Shown: positions 48,951-63,013 of the stretch, piece after piece | Numbering within the stretch: the first letter of the stretch is position 1 | Layout of the letters: each line of letters opens with the position of its first letter | Source: Scortum barcoo | Taxonomy: Eukaryota; Chordata; Actinopteri; Centrarchiformes; Terapontidae | Reading direction: 5' to 3' | NCBI GenBank assembly: GCA_023238725.1 | Contig: CM041546.1 | Coordinates: 7,336,483-7,400,482 of the forward strand | Length of the DNA stretch: 64,000 nt | Made by a program: the position numbers and the translations under genes | Notes under the pieces: generated by a model | Told to the model about the DNA's origin: nothing | What the model saw: the letters and a program-made list of their open reading frames with translations, nothing else | The model's database searches: none

Positions 48951-51900
48951 TAAATTATTACCTTTTAAAATGTACCTCTTTGTTTTTCCCTTGTCTTTGT
49001 TTATTTCGTTTTTTTTTTTTACACGTTTGTATCCCTTTCTCTCTGGCACTGCAGATAGAAGGTCACACAGGGACACATAAAACTTCATCCTTGTTATTTA
49101 AGCCAAAAAGGCAAAATTACCACTAACCATTTCAACATTTTACTCAATATGTGAAGCTTGTTTCCTGAAGCAAATCTGAGTTTTATTTATTAAGTGTATT
49201 TAGCTTTTTTCATTATCATATGATTCATATGGCTGAATAATACACACTATGTATTGCTGCAGCACCTGGTTTGCACATACACATCTCCCCAATTGCTGTA
49301 CAACTGAGTGACACATCACTTCTTTATTCCACTGTACATATACTGTCAACAATCATCAGTGATGTAAAATGCATGCTGCACTATGTTTAGTTTAGGAGAT
49401 TTTTGCAGAAATCGGAAAAATATACTCTTATCATGATTAGCAAAAGTGTCAGTTTTTCTCTTTTATGTTTGCACTGTGCAGAATGAATAAAGATTAATGA
49501 TCCATCATAATTTTTTATTCAATATTCCAAAATGACACATTGGTCATTAAACCTCCAAACAAATCTCAGTGCGTGTAATTGCCTCCAGCACAAACAGGGA
49601 AACATAAATGCAGCCCTAACATAGTGAAGAGTACCTATAATTGCTCTGTTTTTTTCAAGATTGGTCAGCATGACCCTGAATCAACAGTGTTCATTACAGT
49701 AACCAGAGAGTCTCTGGGACAACCCACACAGACGGAGGACGCAATATCCACAGCAGACAACTGTTTGGGGATGATTACTGTGTAAAAAGCTTTCAGATAT
49801 ATTGACACCTGTTGTAATCAGTGGGTGGCCGGACTATTATCCTTTAGTTATATATTTCCTCAAAGATTTATACACTATTGACCTTTTGCAGAAGGAACCA
49901 GTCATATTTATTTGGGGAAGGTCACACTAATCTCCTGTTGAGCATGTAAGCGTAGTGTCCAATAATTCTAGTCGTGTCCAGGAGTTACTTACTATGGGTT
50001 ATTTCTCGGACCCTTCAGAGAGGAAAAGACAAATAAATATGTGGGTAAAATGTGTCATCTTTGTCATTTCATCCTATTTCATCCCTGACCAAGCGCAAAA
50101 TGCCTGCACCATTTGCCATGTGTGACCAATCTGGCTTGATGTGCTTACAGTATCCTAAAACAGACTGCAGCTGGGAAAAAGGGACTTTGACACATGTAAA
50201 TATTCCTTTTGTGATTTGTCTCTAACATATCTGTAATCCACAGTAATTACCCATTCAACAAGCATCGAATGTTGGCACTCTGCAGCTTTCATACAGGAGG
50301 TCAGATGAGCTGAAAATGGCACATTAGCATTAAGCTACATTCACAGACAGCAAATATGTTGTTTGAATATCACACAGCTTACTCTAAATTCACTGATGAT
50401 GGGTGGCAACAAACCCGCTGATGCTAGTCATCACATCAACTACCGATGACAAACTGTCATTCTGTCATTCTTCCATTTTATAGGAAGGGGAACCCTTAAT
50501 GAATCTAAACGTGTTTGTCGATGCCACCTTTACTCTCTTAGTTGACACCGGTAAAGGGCTCTGACAGACGTTAGCTGTGTGGTTTTTCCAAATGTTGTCA
50601 GGCCAAGACAATTGCAAAACAATTTTTGGCCATGCGAGGGTAGGGTTTAAAAGGTGCCATTATCACATCCAATAAACAACAGCAATTATGTATAATTTCA
50701 TGTCTTGCCACTGACGTTGAAACTGAAAGGATATGCACGAGGACGGAAGGTGGAAGGAAATGTGATTTTCTCCTTTCGACGTGCACCGCGCTTCATGATA
50801 TTGGCTCTGTCACCGCATTGTGGCAAAGATGCACACAACTGTCAACCAGTCAGCGGTTTTAACGGAAAATATCTCTCCAGTACTGGTCATGAAAAGATGA
50901 TGATGGCTTAGGTTCATAGTTAAAAGAGTTGGCATGTTGGCGCCTGTTTTGGCTCCTGTCTGTCCTGGGTGTTGTTCTGTTTGGTTATGATGGATCTGCC
51001 ACTTGGGTGTATGATTGCCAGAATCCTCTAGACATAGGAGCATCTATGGTGGAGGTATACATTGTCAAATCATGTCGGTGACCCCCACCACCAAAGTTCC
51101 TGCAGACAACAGAGGACGTGAGGGATAAGGGGTGAAACTGAGATGGTTCGCCTTGATGTATCTTGATACTTGATGGAGTTACCTCCCCTTGCCCTTGGTT
51201 GAGAACGTCAGTCTCAGGTGATCTCGATGCACTGTGACGCTGTGAAGAGAATGATCTGTGTTGCTTCTATTGGATCTCATTTCTGCTTTTCATGCTGCAC
51301 CACCACCTCTTGGGTGGGTATCTAGATCTGCCTCAGATCCTTTCTCCTCTTACCTTTCAGACAGGAGTTCCTGTCCATAACAATGCCTCATAAACTGAAA
51401 CTCTATCTTGTGGTTCTCCCAAATCTTCTGTTCTGAATATGGCTATAATAAATGACAATAAATGATTTTAAAGATATCCACCACCACTGAAAGGCAGATC
51501 ATTATACAATTAGATTTAAATAGAAATGCTGTAAAACTGTCCAACAAACCTTCCTCAACTGTACAGAAATGGATGGCAGATCAAATGCAACAGCTAAGTA
51601 CTAAAAAAGACAAACACAGTCTAGTGACTTTGCACTAAAATACTTGTTCACTGCATTGCATGTTCTTCTCTGATGAAGGTGTGTTTGTTTGTTGGTCCAG
51701 TGTATGTGTTGTTTTTTTGTTGTACACTGCTCTCTACTGGCAAAACGGCTGCACTACACACCACTTCATGTTGAATATGTTCACCAGCACAGTAAGTTCT
51801 TGCATCACTGCAGATGCAGATCCAAATACAGAATACATGTTTGGATGGATCGAAAAATATTTGGTATTTATGGTAAAAATGTGTTCAAAAGTTAAATCAA

Positions 51901-52517
51901 TGTATGCACTTTAAACAAATTCAAAAATACTCCATTTATATCTATTCTGACTGTGGGATGTTAAAAAAATTGAATTCAGTGAAATTCTAAACATGCATAT
52001 ACCATCAAAAGACAACAGAAACAACAAAAAAGACAGAAAACATAACAACATATATTCATTAAAAAACATGGACAAACTTGTCACTCTTCCAAAGCAAAAT
52101 TAAAGATAAAAAAAATTACAATCCCATAATTGTAGCACTATAAGGTAACTGATAAAGAAGAAACTATATGCTTAGCCACATCAGCATAAATAAGCACATA
52201 AACATCTGTCATTATAGTGGCTCATTCTAAAGGCGTGATTGTAAACTGAACATCATATTTTAAGGTAAGCTGTTGTATGTTGTATGTTGTGATATTTGAG
52301 CATACAGTCAGTATTTCAGTGTATTCTAAGACCAACTCTCCTACTGAACAATTTTCTCATTTTTATTCCACATTGTATGACAGCACCATCAGGTGGGCTC
52401 AGGAGAGAATCACATCTTAAAAAAAAAAATGGTTGGACTGAATAGTATTTATACAGAGGTGCCCCTGTGCAGTTTAGGCGACGCTATAGCTGCTGGCAGA
52501 GCTGCTATAAGGTACAT

Positions 52518-52553
52518 ACTACTACTACTACTAATAATAATAATAATAATAAT
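52518..52553. repeat. (ACT)n(AAT)n compound microsatellite
   Basis: About five ACT and seven AAT units in a row. Confidence 0.92.
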
Positions 52554-52656
52554 ACGAAGAAGAAAGAATTAATTCTATAGAATAATAACACTATGAATAT
52601 CTACTGATATATATTAATACTTATACCACTACTATTACAAAAACGTTATTTCTTTC

Positions 52657-52690
52657 TCTCTGTCTGTCTGTCTGTCTGTCTTTCTTTCTC
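52657..52690. repeat. (CTGT)n(CTTT)n tract
   Basis: Short pyrimidine-rich tetranucleotide array. Confidence 0.85.
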
Positions 52691-53283
52691 CATCAAATAA
52701 AATTTCCCATGCAATTCTCTTCATTTGGGGATTTTGGCCCTGAATGACCGTTCTGTTGCCCCCCACGCCCCTCCAGCCTCCAGCAGAGCAATTATGCTTC
52801 TGATTGCTGCTGATGATGTCAGAGGACACAGAGATGAAGGTGAAGCAGGAGGAAAGAGGTTAGAGGAGACTTTCAGTGATGATTAGCCCTCTGGAACCGT
52901 GCAGCTGCTGCCAAAATGACAAATAAAAACTCCTGCAGGCTTTGGTAGTATTCAAATATTATATGGCATACATGATTGAATAAAACAATCAAAACGGCAT
53001 ATGCACATCCATTTACACCAAATAAACTGGATTAAAAAAATGCAACCAGACATGTGTATCATGGATTCCTCTGGCTTTTAATTGCTGCACCACAGAACGT
53101 GCCACTTGACAATAATGTGCAAAAGGACATCGAGTACAGATCTCCCTGTTGTTGCGCAACACAATTATAGTGCACAAAACAAACATGTTTTTTAGTCCCA
53201 CATTCGAGATGTCACCGGTAGCCCGGGTTTCCAATTGGTCTCTTGATACCCAATTAAGTCCAAGTAGAGAAACTGGGCTTCAG

Positions 53284-53287
<4 letters not shown>

Positions 53288-53328
<41 letters not shown>
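53288..53328. repeat. (CT)20 array 1 kb upstream of the DCDC2-like start
   Basis: Uninterrupted CT run, a mirror repeat capable of triplex (H-DNA) formation under supercoiling. Promoter-proximal position makes it a possible regulatory element, by inference only. Confidence 0.93.
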
Positions 53329-53330
<2 letters not shown>

Positions 53331-53799
53331 TCACATAGATCCTCATGCATCTTTGGTTATGTCCTTTGCGCATTGAGAGTTTAGCTGCAGCTGTTCATTT
53401 AATAAAGGCCACGAAACGCACTGATGTCTTCTTTGTTTATTTTCTTTCGTACCGTGTAAACTACAAAATAAAAAAAAACAAAAAACAAAAAACAAAAGTC
53501 AGGTCAAGCTAACACGTGAAAAGCAGAAACGTTCATACATTAAATAAACCGACACTGTCCGTACTGTAAACAAATAAACAGAAACAGAAAACAAATAATA
53601 ACTAGATTGCCGTGTGCGCCTCAATGAACCTGGTGTAGGATGTTGCATCTGTAAGATCAGCATCTCTAACACACAGCAGCCACGCCACTTCTCTACCCAT
53701 GAGGCAGTGGCTATGACCCTTGACCTTATCATGTGACTTTCCTCACATCAGACACAAGACAAACCCATGTCAACTTTTTTAAATATCTTATCTCCCATC

Positions 53800-54349
53800 A
53801 GTTAATGGTTGACTACCTGTTGCTGTGTGAGGTGTCTGATAAGCTGTGAGGGAGCAGCGGCGTGTTCCCATAGATACATCCCAACAGATGAGCTCCCGTG
53901 ACACCCAGCCCACGACGCGGGGAAACCACAGAGAACTGCTTGGCTTTTTATCGTCACCTCCTGCGCAGCGGGTGCGCACCGAGCGGATAAATCTGCACCG
54001 TTTCCTCTGCAGCGAGACACACTCTGCAAAACTCTGCATGGACACTTGGCATTTTTAACGCCTGGACGCATCAACACTTGCATGCACGGGGTCATATTTT
54101 TATTCAGTAACCTGTTTAAACCGTTTTTTTTTTCTCATCTGAGCGCCTCTCCAAACTGCTGACCCGCTCCAAGACCTGCGCGCCGCGTCCAGCAGCACTC
54201 AACCCGAAACATTTGGCCAGGATTGGGCAGCGCTGATGTCTTTATAATGGCCTGTGAGCTTTTATCTCGCAATCTGCGTCGATCTGTTGCAAGCTTGCCG
54301 TGACAAAGATCTCTCTCCTTCGCGCTCCAGCCTGCTTTTACGCACGACG
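53800..54349 (+). promoter_or_regulatory. dcdc2-like: DCDC2-like promoter/5' UTR region
   Basis: From about 53840 the composition turns GC- and CpG-richer (CCCACGACGCGGGG, GCGCAGCGGGTGCGC, CGCGCCGCG), contrasting with the AT-rich sequence before. No convincing RFX X-box (expected for some ciliary genes) was found by eye. Transcription start unknown. Confidence 0.5.
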
Positions 54350-54636
54350 ATGGGCTCGGAGAAGCCAAACTTCCGGTCGCAGCCCGTCGTGAAGAACGTC
54401 TTCATGTTCCGAAACGGCGACCCCTACTACGAGGCTCGCCGGATCGTGATAAACCAAAAGAGGGTGTCCAACTTTGAGACTCTGCTGAGAGAAGTGACCG
54501 GCGGGATACAAGCCCCGTTTGGAGCGGTGAGAAACATCTACACGCCGAGAGGAGGTCACAAGGTGGACTGCTTGGAGAGCCTGCAGAGCGGGGAGCAGTA
54601 CGTCGCTGCAGGGAGGGAGAGATTCAAAAGGCTGGA
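54350..54636 (+). CDS. dcdc2-like: DCDC2-like exon 1: first DCX domain
   Basis: Encodes residues 1-95 and almost all of DCX1: RNGD start of the fold, EVTGGIQAPFGAVRNIYTPR core and GEQYVAAGRERFKRL end. Donor GTAAGG in phase 2. The region upstream to 54254 stays open but has no ATG, so this start is preferred. Confidence 0.93.
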
Positions 54637-57600
54637 GTAAGGCTAAACCATCGTTTCTTAATAATAATAAACACATAAAACGTTTTTTTCTTGCACCGAT
54701 TAAGCCTAAATAATGAGATCCATATATGTGTAAACACTGATGTGCCATGCATATACCTGTGGGTGACCCAGGTGATTAACCCACCTGCTAATTGCCTGCA
54801 GGAAGACAGTCTGATCAGTTGCAGTTACTTTTCATGGCAGATAATAAAAGTCAGAGCACTGTCTGCCATCATATAATAAGTGACAGAGCATCAGACCTGT
54901 TGACTGAGACATGGTTTTAAAGTTTGTGTGCATCAACAGTTGCTGAGTCACAGCGTGAGGCAGATGAGATCAGCACTGTAGAGACCTTTGCTCTGCCCTG
55001 GCCTAAAAATAAGTGGACTTATACTGCAGATAATGGGATTTGTGCTGCAAGTTATTCACAGGATTCAGCGGTGAAGCAGCTGAGTGGGGAGGTGTTCCGG
55101 AGCTGTGGAGTTCGCACACTGTCAGCGCTGTCAGCATGTTCCTTGACACAGTTATTTTTAAAATACCAGGGAAATATGTCTGTACAGTGTATAAATTTTA
55201 TGTACATCTTTTGCTGCAGAACTCACTATATAGTGCACTGCTGTCCTCTCACTGCATCCATCACTGTTTTTTCAGTAGCCAGAGGACTGTGGGAAATGAG
55301 AGGCGAATATTCATTTTAACTTGTGGCAGCAGTTAGCAGCAAAGAAAACCCAAGATCATGGCTACTACTTACTGTGCTATAAATTAACATGTCAGCACAT
55401 TCATGTCCAAAATATTGTACTAATTCTTTGAGTTACAGATTACCCAAGTTAAAAATGTGAGTGGTGTGTGTCCTTGAGTTTTAACTGACATCATTCAGTG
55501 TTTTCTCTACAGTTACCTACAGATTGGCACAAGAAGGAAGAAGATGATGCAAACTCTTCCAATGCACGTAAGGCTAATGCAAACAAACTTTTTTTTTTTC
55601 CATTTTGTTGCACGTCTGTCAAGAGAGGTATTTTCCTGTTGAATGCACTGAAATGTCTAAAGGAAAGTAGTGCAGTAGCTGTAAGCTGTATAGGCACACA
55701 GTACATGGGTATGTGTGTGTGTTTGTGTGTCTTTGCTTTAGGATTTAACCAGCTTTGTGAATCATCATTTTAGTGTGATAAAAGACAAGTGTAGTAAGAG
55801 AAAAGTACTGAGCAAAAAAAAAAAGGAAAGACTAGAAAAAACAAGCTGCCCTGTAGCAATCTGGCACTTCATGAAGGTGCAGCTCCTCATAGCAGTGCCT
55901 GGAATCTCCAATCTGTATAATCTTTGGCATCATATTAATACAATCTGCAGAAATGGAACCTGTTTACATAATTTACACGGTCTTGTCGGTCATCCAGAAA
56001 GTCTTGGGGTGTGGTGCACCCTCACATGCCCTTGCCAGAGAAGATCCTCAGGTTCCACTTCACCTCCTGGTCCTTTGGTTTAGCAGTGAGAAGCTCTGGT
56101 AACCTTAAAAGTGGACAGCATCTTAACAGTGAGCTAGTATCCAGTTCTGAGTCTTTGCCAAACAAAAGAACAACAACATGTTAGAAGCTGATTCTTTTTT
56201 TTTAATTTCCAACTGTGCAAAGTCTGTTAAGGTTTAGTAGCCACATGAGAATGAGTACCTTAATCATAAATGCATTGCTTAAGATACTTTTATTTTATTT
56301 CATTGCTGTTGATTTAGTTTTAGAGATTAATGAAACCCTCACCAGCTATGTTTTCAAAGTGGGTTTTCAGTTACAATATCCTTAGTCAATCCAACTTTTC
56401 AACATTTGAAACTACCACTAAATGCAAGATACATGAGGATTTGGGAACATCACCTCTGTACTCCGGCCCCCACCCACAGTGTTAAGGTTTTAGAAAGATC
56501 ATTTAAGCGAGGTGTAATGTTGAGCATTCCTCTCCATTGTTCTCCGTGAAGAATCACTTTGTTGCCGTCTCAATGGCCATGCATTATTGATTTATGGATA
56601 ATAATCATCCCGCCTTTCAATGCATCTTTAATCACCAGCTATGAAGTCACGGCCAAAACAAGAGCGGCTTAAAGTCAGCTAGCCCACGGCCTCATCTGTT
56701 TTGTAAAGTCAGCTGCAGGTCCTCTTTCCAAATGAGAAAACGTATAATAATATGTATCCTAGGGAAGGTGCATAGAGTGTATGTGTACCAGCACTCTTTG
56801 TTAATAATTGTTAATAATGGGAATATATGGGGTGAAAAAATACATTTTGACATGCCAATTTTAGTCACTATTTTGTACCACAACTATGCAGCCCACTTTT
56901 GTTCCTTTTATTTACCTTCAGCCTTGTGGCCAAAGCCTCAGAAGCACAAACTGTGTGCACCCTGACTCCCTCCACCGTAACATAAAGAAAATCAGGAACG
57001 ACTCTCTGTGTTCTTGATTTTGCCTTATCACCTGCTAGCAAGAAGGGCTTGCTGTTGCTGCCGTGATTACATGGCGAGCATAAAAAGAGCCAATTTGGTT
57101 TTAAGGGACCCTGCTCCCCCCACCGCCCCACTTAACCTTACTGATTTTGTCGATTAATGATGAGAACTCTCAGGTATCTGGATGGTTGGGCAACTTTATG
57201 TCTTGTCCTCACTGATTTTGGAGCATTACTGGAAGGACTAATTCGAGGAAGGTTACTGCCTCAGATGTACCTCTGTGTGTGGCTTATTTTGACCACCACT
57301 CAGGATTCGCCTCTTGGTAATACGCTTATGAAATGCTTTTTTTTTTTTTTTTTACTCACTCTGGATCTGTTACGTTTCTTTTCACCTTGAAATTTGCCTT
57401 TTTTTTGCTCTGTGTTTGATTGGGCTGGCCTGAGAGGACCCACTCCAAGCAGTGCTCAAACTCTGCTGGTCTCAGTAAACAGGAGCAGTTTTTATGCCGA
57501 TGGAGTGTTAAAGTGACATGAAAAGAGGTCATAGTGATTTCCACCGCCGGTCAAGATGAAACACTTCCATCCTTCATCAATATCAAACATCCTTCCATCA

Positions 57601-60600
57601 TAAAGTTCAAGTCTGTCATGTGCACAGCAAACTTAGCACTAACAGTACAAAGTGATGCTGTTTGCCATGCTAAATATGTGCATGGACACCAAAATTAACT
57701 GAGTACCTTTTCTCTTTAGATGGGTCCATGCCCTGTTTGCATCAGTCACTAGCTATGTAGTATAGTAGATACTAGTCTTTGTGGTTTATAGTAAACATAA
57801 AGGGTAATGGTTAAAACAACAAGAAGCATTTTAGTGAAATTAGATGATTTTATCAGAAATATGAATTAAAATGCATGTTAATGTTTAATGTGACCTTCAC
57901 TTTAGTATTTTATGTAGTCACTTTATATATGATTGTCTTATGCCTTGTTACTGGTACACCTCTGAGCATGTCCCACACCTTGTTTTATGAGGTACGTTTT
58001 TGAATTCTGCTTTTGGCCGCAACACCTCTGTTGCCACGGTGCACTCAACCAACCCCAGAAGACCTTTTAATATATCTCCTCCCTTATCTCTCTCTCTCCT
58101 CTCCTCTCTCAGAGGATCCGAATCTTAGTCTTGGAGTCACAGTGGGTTACCAGGTGTTATGGGACAGGACCTGCAGTGCTCACTCTTTGCACCCTCGGAG
58201 GATTACCGAGGCCTCATTCTTTTGCTGTCACGGAGATGGGGGAGAGATTCTTTTAGTGTGTACAATAGCTCTTTCCCTTTGGCTTTGCGGGTAAAAGCTT
58301 TTGATGTCACACATTCCTGTTTTTTACTGAAATTTCTCCCAGCAAACAAGGGGAAAAAATGCTAAAACAATTTGAAAGGGATGGCTCTTTTAACAAATGA
58401 CCACAATTATGCCTTCAATAAAATCACTTTGCTACATCAAACAGTTGCCACTCCTTGTGGCTCTGATTCTCGCACAGTATTATGCCCATTTGACTGCCTT
58501 GACGTGGGCAGCTATATTTAGGAGCTGGTGTTGGCTTAAATGTTGTCCCTACCAACTGGACTCCAGTGCTAGCATCAGTCCCCAAAGTAAAAGTCCCTAA
58601 AGTTTGCACAGGTCTGTTTTTCTGAGTCCCTACAGAGTAACAAGTCTTAAATCCCAACTCGATGCGCCGATCCGATAACAAGCTTTCAAGTTTCAGTTAT
58701 AGGTTCCCTGTAGTCGGGTCCCAGAGATAAATATGTATATACTGTATATCCCTATATTTTAGCTTTAGTGACCTCACCTGTTTGTGTGCCAGATAACCTC
58801 GGATGATCTTTGAGCAGCTGTGTGACATATTTCACTCTTTTCATTCCTCGTTTCCAGGCCAAACCTCTACCACCGAACAGAATTATTGTGTCGGCCCGAT
58901 TCCTGAAACCCCTTAAGGAGCCGTGTACAATATTGTAAGTTTCCCTCATTTTGATGATTTTTGCCACAATCCCCACCCACTGATTTTTGCCCACAGAACA
59001 AATATATCTTTGTTTGTCCCTTCATTCGAGTATAATAACGTATGCGACTGTCAACCGTGATTTTGATTCCTGAACTTAAAGGGATGCGTTTGGCTTCACT
59101 CACCGCAGAGAGATACTTTACAGGGGAGACCGGTCTGTGTCAGTGTTCTTCCAGAGCATTTGCCCATTATGCATGCATGCCTCTATGCGTGTCTTCTTTC
59201 CGTAGTGTCGTAGCAAACGGCGACGTCTTGAACCCCGCCATGAGGCTGCTGATCCACCAGAGGTTGCTGGGCCAGTTTGAGCGAATCCTAGAGATGATCA
59301 CAGAGAAGATGGGTTTGAAAGTCCTGGGGGGTGTTCGAAGGTACAGCTTAAAAGATGCTCACACTTCACATCTGTTTTTTTTTTTCCCCCTACATTGTGG
59401 TGTAAATGCTTTACTTTTTTAAATAATGCAACTCAGGAGCAATACATGACAGATGTTTCAGACTTCCACCAAATGTTCTTACATTATAGCAGATGATCTC
59501 ATTACATTGTCTAGTACCTTGCTGCATACATTTGCATATAAATGAACAAGGAATGATTTTATTCAAACTGCCACTAATTTCAATTACACTCACACTACAC
59601 TTTTGACTATCTTTGAGCCTCTGCTGAGTTCATCTAAATATCTAAAAAAAAAAAAAAACAGTAATGTGCCCGTTAATGTAACTATCTCAGTAAATGACCA
59701 CATGATGATTATGGGCGGGTATTCTGCAATAAAGAGGGCCTCTTGTTTTGAAAATCTGGCACACACACATAATGGAAACCATGGGGCTTTTGACTTTGTG
59801 TCTGTTTTCCAGTCTCTACACCTACGAAGGCCACCAGGTGACCGATGGCAATCAGCTGGAGAGCGGTCAGCTTTATGTGGCCGTGGGAAGAGAGAGGTTT
59901 AAGAAGCTCCCCTACAGTGACCTGCTCTTCACCAAGCCCAGAGGGACGAGGAGGGTCAATGGGTAAGCACTGCACTTTGAAAAATACACCAGGATAACAT
60001 GTTTGAAGACTTAAAACTTGGTAGAGGATGCAACTTTAAAATCACAGATTTCATCCATCACACTCCTGTAATTTTACATTAGTATTTGCTTTCACAAAAA
60101 TATGTAAAAAAAAAGAAACTCACTTTAACATCATCTTTGTATCTTTTTAATGTATTCATAAAAGGTATTATTTATTATAAGATTGTTTGGGATTTTTTTG
60201 TTGGTTATCTGCACTCGTATCTGTCCTACAATACAGATATGAAAACTGTACATAGATTTGAAAATGTACATATGATTCAATCCTATATGAAACTAGCAGA
60301 GGTACTTTTTGCATTTTTGTTTTCATATAGTATATACTCAATAAACTCTCATTTACTTTATATTGGGAAAAGTCTCTTAAGTTATTCATTTAACATAAAA
60401 AACACTGACCAATGCTACACATTATCCGGCAGTATTTTGATTCCTGAAGGTCCTTCATAAAAGGGTTATTAAAATTTAATTACTAATTACTTCTCTTGGC
60501 CTGATATCTGCTTTCAAATCTCCTGAAACCTACAACCCCGAGCTTCAAATATTATTGTAAGGATGCATGATTTGCTGCACACAAATAATAAAAATGTTGC

Positions 60601-62958
60601 TGCACGGTGTTTGAATAGTTTTACATGAACAAAATCAGGAAGAAAATATATAATGTTTACTATTTCAAATGCACATACAAGAAGCTATGTAGTTTTCTTA
60701 AAAAAATATTATATCATATTATTTTTTTGGAAATTGAGACATTACTGGTTGGTCAAATATCAAACAGTCACACACACATTGCTTTGCTTCTATTGGAGGA
60801 ATTACAAGCCTCTGTTCGTAAAACAGTGTTATTGGCGAGCACTTCATTCCATGTATTTATATTAATAAAGCTGTCTTTTGTCTGTTTTGTTTACAGAATG
60901 AAAGCTTATTCCCTGCCACCGATCTACAGATTCTCCAAGCAAAATGGAAATGTAAGAATTGCATGTGCCTTTCGCACGTTTTGTTTTAGTGCCATACATT
61001 CACCAACTTCCACAGAAATAATGCACAGAAGTGTTGAGCATACACAAAATTGAGAACTATATTTGATTTGCTGTATCATTTAGTTTGTTTGAGTCAGTTT
61101 AATGATGGAGGGGTGGATGGATGAAAGATCTAGAGTAGTCTTGAAATGTAAGTTCAAAGATGTTTGTCTTCCCTTCATGTTTGTGAACTTATTTAACACT
61201 TATTTCTCCAGCTGTCACAATATTGCTTGTTAAATCTAAAATTATCTGTTAATCTATTACAAAATGCCAGGTCATCGAATTTAGATAAACAGAAATAGAG
61301 AATTCAGAGAGAAAATATTTTACATATTTTAATCCATGATGTCTTTCCCACAAGTGTCTCCTCGGCTAAATTTCACTTGTTCTTCTCCAGAGTAAGTCCG
61401 TAGTCCGAAGCAGTGACAGCGGAGGCTCCAAGGCCTCTCCTCCAGCGCACAATGGCAGCAGCAGGGAACATCTGGCCTCCATCGTCAGAGAGATCTCTCA
61501 GGCCAGACTCCTCTCCCTCAGGAAGAAGGAGAGTGGGCAGAGCATGACCCTCGGCGTCGCTGACAGCGGTAATTCAGAAAACAGACAGAACAGTAAAGAA
61601 AGGAAGGGAAAGAGTTTTTACCTGCTAATTCCAAACTTGCCTGAAAAACACGGTGTCATTGGAAGTCAGAGGAGTGGAGATAAAACTACAGCTCCTATAA
61701 GTGTTGTTTGTTTGTGGCTCAGAATATATGTGTATGTGTGTATATAAGAGAATAATGGAGTGAAAAAAAAACAGCAGCGTTGTATTTCTTTAACAATTGA
61801 TTGGCTTACTTACTTATTCTTATGTTCTCTGTATGTTCTAATCAACAATGGTAGTTATAATAATGAATTGTTGCATTCACCCCACAAAGGGTTATGATGT
61901 CACATATTTGGGGTTACTATAGTTAAAAAAGAAACATAGTGCAGTCTCCCAAACATCCTCCTGAACAATCATCATCCTCATCAATTTCTGTTTTTTCTAC
62001 ATGCACTCAAAAAGTGGAAGAGAGTTTGTGTGTGTTTCTATTTAGGAATCAATGTCAAAGTGAACATCCAGGTGTATTTATGCGTGCGTGTGGGCTCGTG
62101 CTCGTCAACTTAAGAGGATGAGTGCATGGCTCAGAAGATATTCCTTCTTAAGGATACTCCTCAAAACCATGTCACGTGATCTATCTTTCTAATTGCTACC
62201 TGGCCTTTAAAATGTCTCTATATCTGAATTGTCCTCTCTAAAAAATAAATTCATTAAAATGTGTGCCACCAGCAGGGCATATATACAGTTGTTAGAAGAC
62301 GTACAGATATATGATGTAATGCATGGCCTTTGGTGTCTTATGTAACCTGCTGGGTTCTCAAATGTCCACATAGTGGCGCTGTTGCTCTGCAAAAAAAAAA
62401 ATAGAGCATTGAAGAAACATTGAAAGTAGGTCTAGCATGATGACATTAACTACTATTACAGGAAGCACATTACGTCATCTTCTGTGCTTGTGATCAGTAT
62501 ATTATAATGTCCTGCAGGAACTCTGTACCTCCAGTTAGTTTTTTACTTTTATGCTCATTGGCAGCTGGCTCTCCTGTGAACACTGAGATGTTTAGTTGCT
62601 CTGGGACTCTAAACAGATGTTTTCCATGAATGGCGTTTTTGTAAAACAATGTGAGAGGGGATTGAGAGCAATTCTTTTCACAGCTTTAACTTTTTTTTTT
62701 TTTATTTTGGCGGATTTTGATTTTCCGCAGACTGCTCCTGACCTTATTGTAACGCCTACTGCGGTACACGAGCCGCATTACGTCATCTCGTGGCTCATGA
62801 TAGATGTTGCCTGTTTCCTCGTCTGGCTGGAGAGTTGACAGCAGAAGCCAAAAGGAGCGTGGAGAATTGTGTCTGTGGTTCAGGGGAGCTGGCATTTTGC
62901 ATCAAAAGAGAGGGATGAGGAATGTGTGTGTCTGTGTGTGTGTGTGTGTGTGTGGCTT

Positions 62959-63013
<55 letters not shown>

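Larger units (their letters stand above)
48951..53799. other. Intergenic region between slc6a3 and the DCDC2-like gene
   Basis: Nearly 5 kb, AT-rich, no supported gene on either strand. Features: trinucleotide and tetranucleotide repeats at 52518-52553 and 52657-52690, the CT array at 53288-53328 and an A-rich CAAAAAA run near 53465-53495. Most open frames are short and unstructured. Confidence 0.65.

Noticed and set aside
54254..54349. In-frame upstream extension of the DCDC2-like protein
   Set aside because: The extension has no ATG (begins with GTG) and does not resemble the family N terminus; the ATG at 54350 has strong context.
54338..54748. 136-codon minus-strand frame over DCDC2-like exon 1
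   Set aside because: Shadow of the GC-rich coding exon; no homology recognised.
62726..62765. Alternative last exon of the DCDC2-like gene after CCGCAG
   Set aside because: Joined in the required phase it hits a stop after a few codons, and the tract is less convincing than that at 63433.
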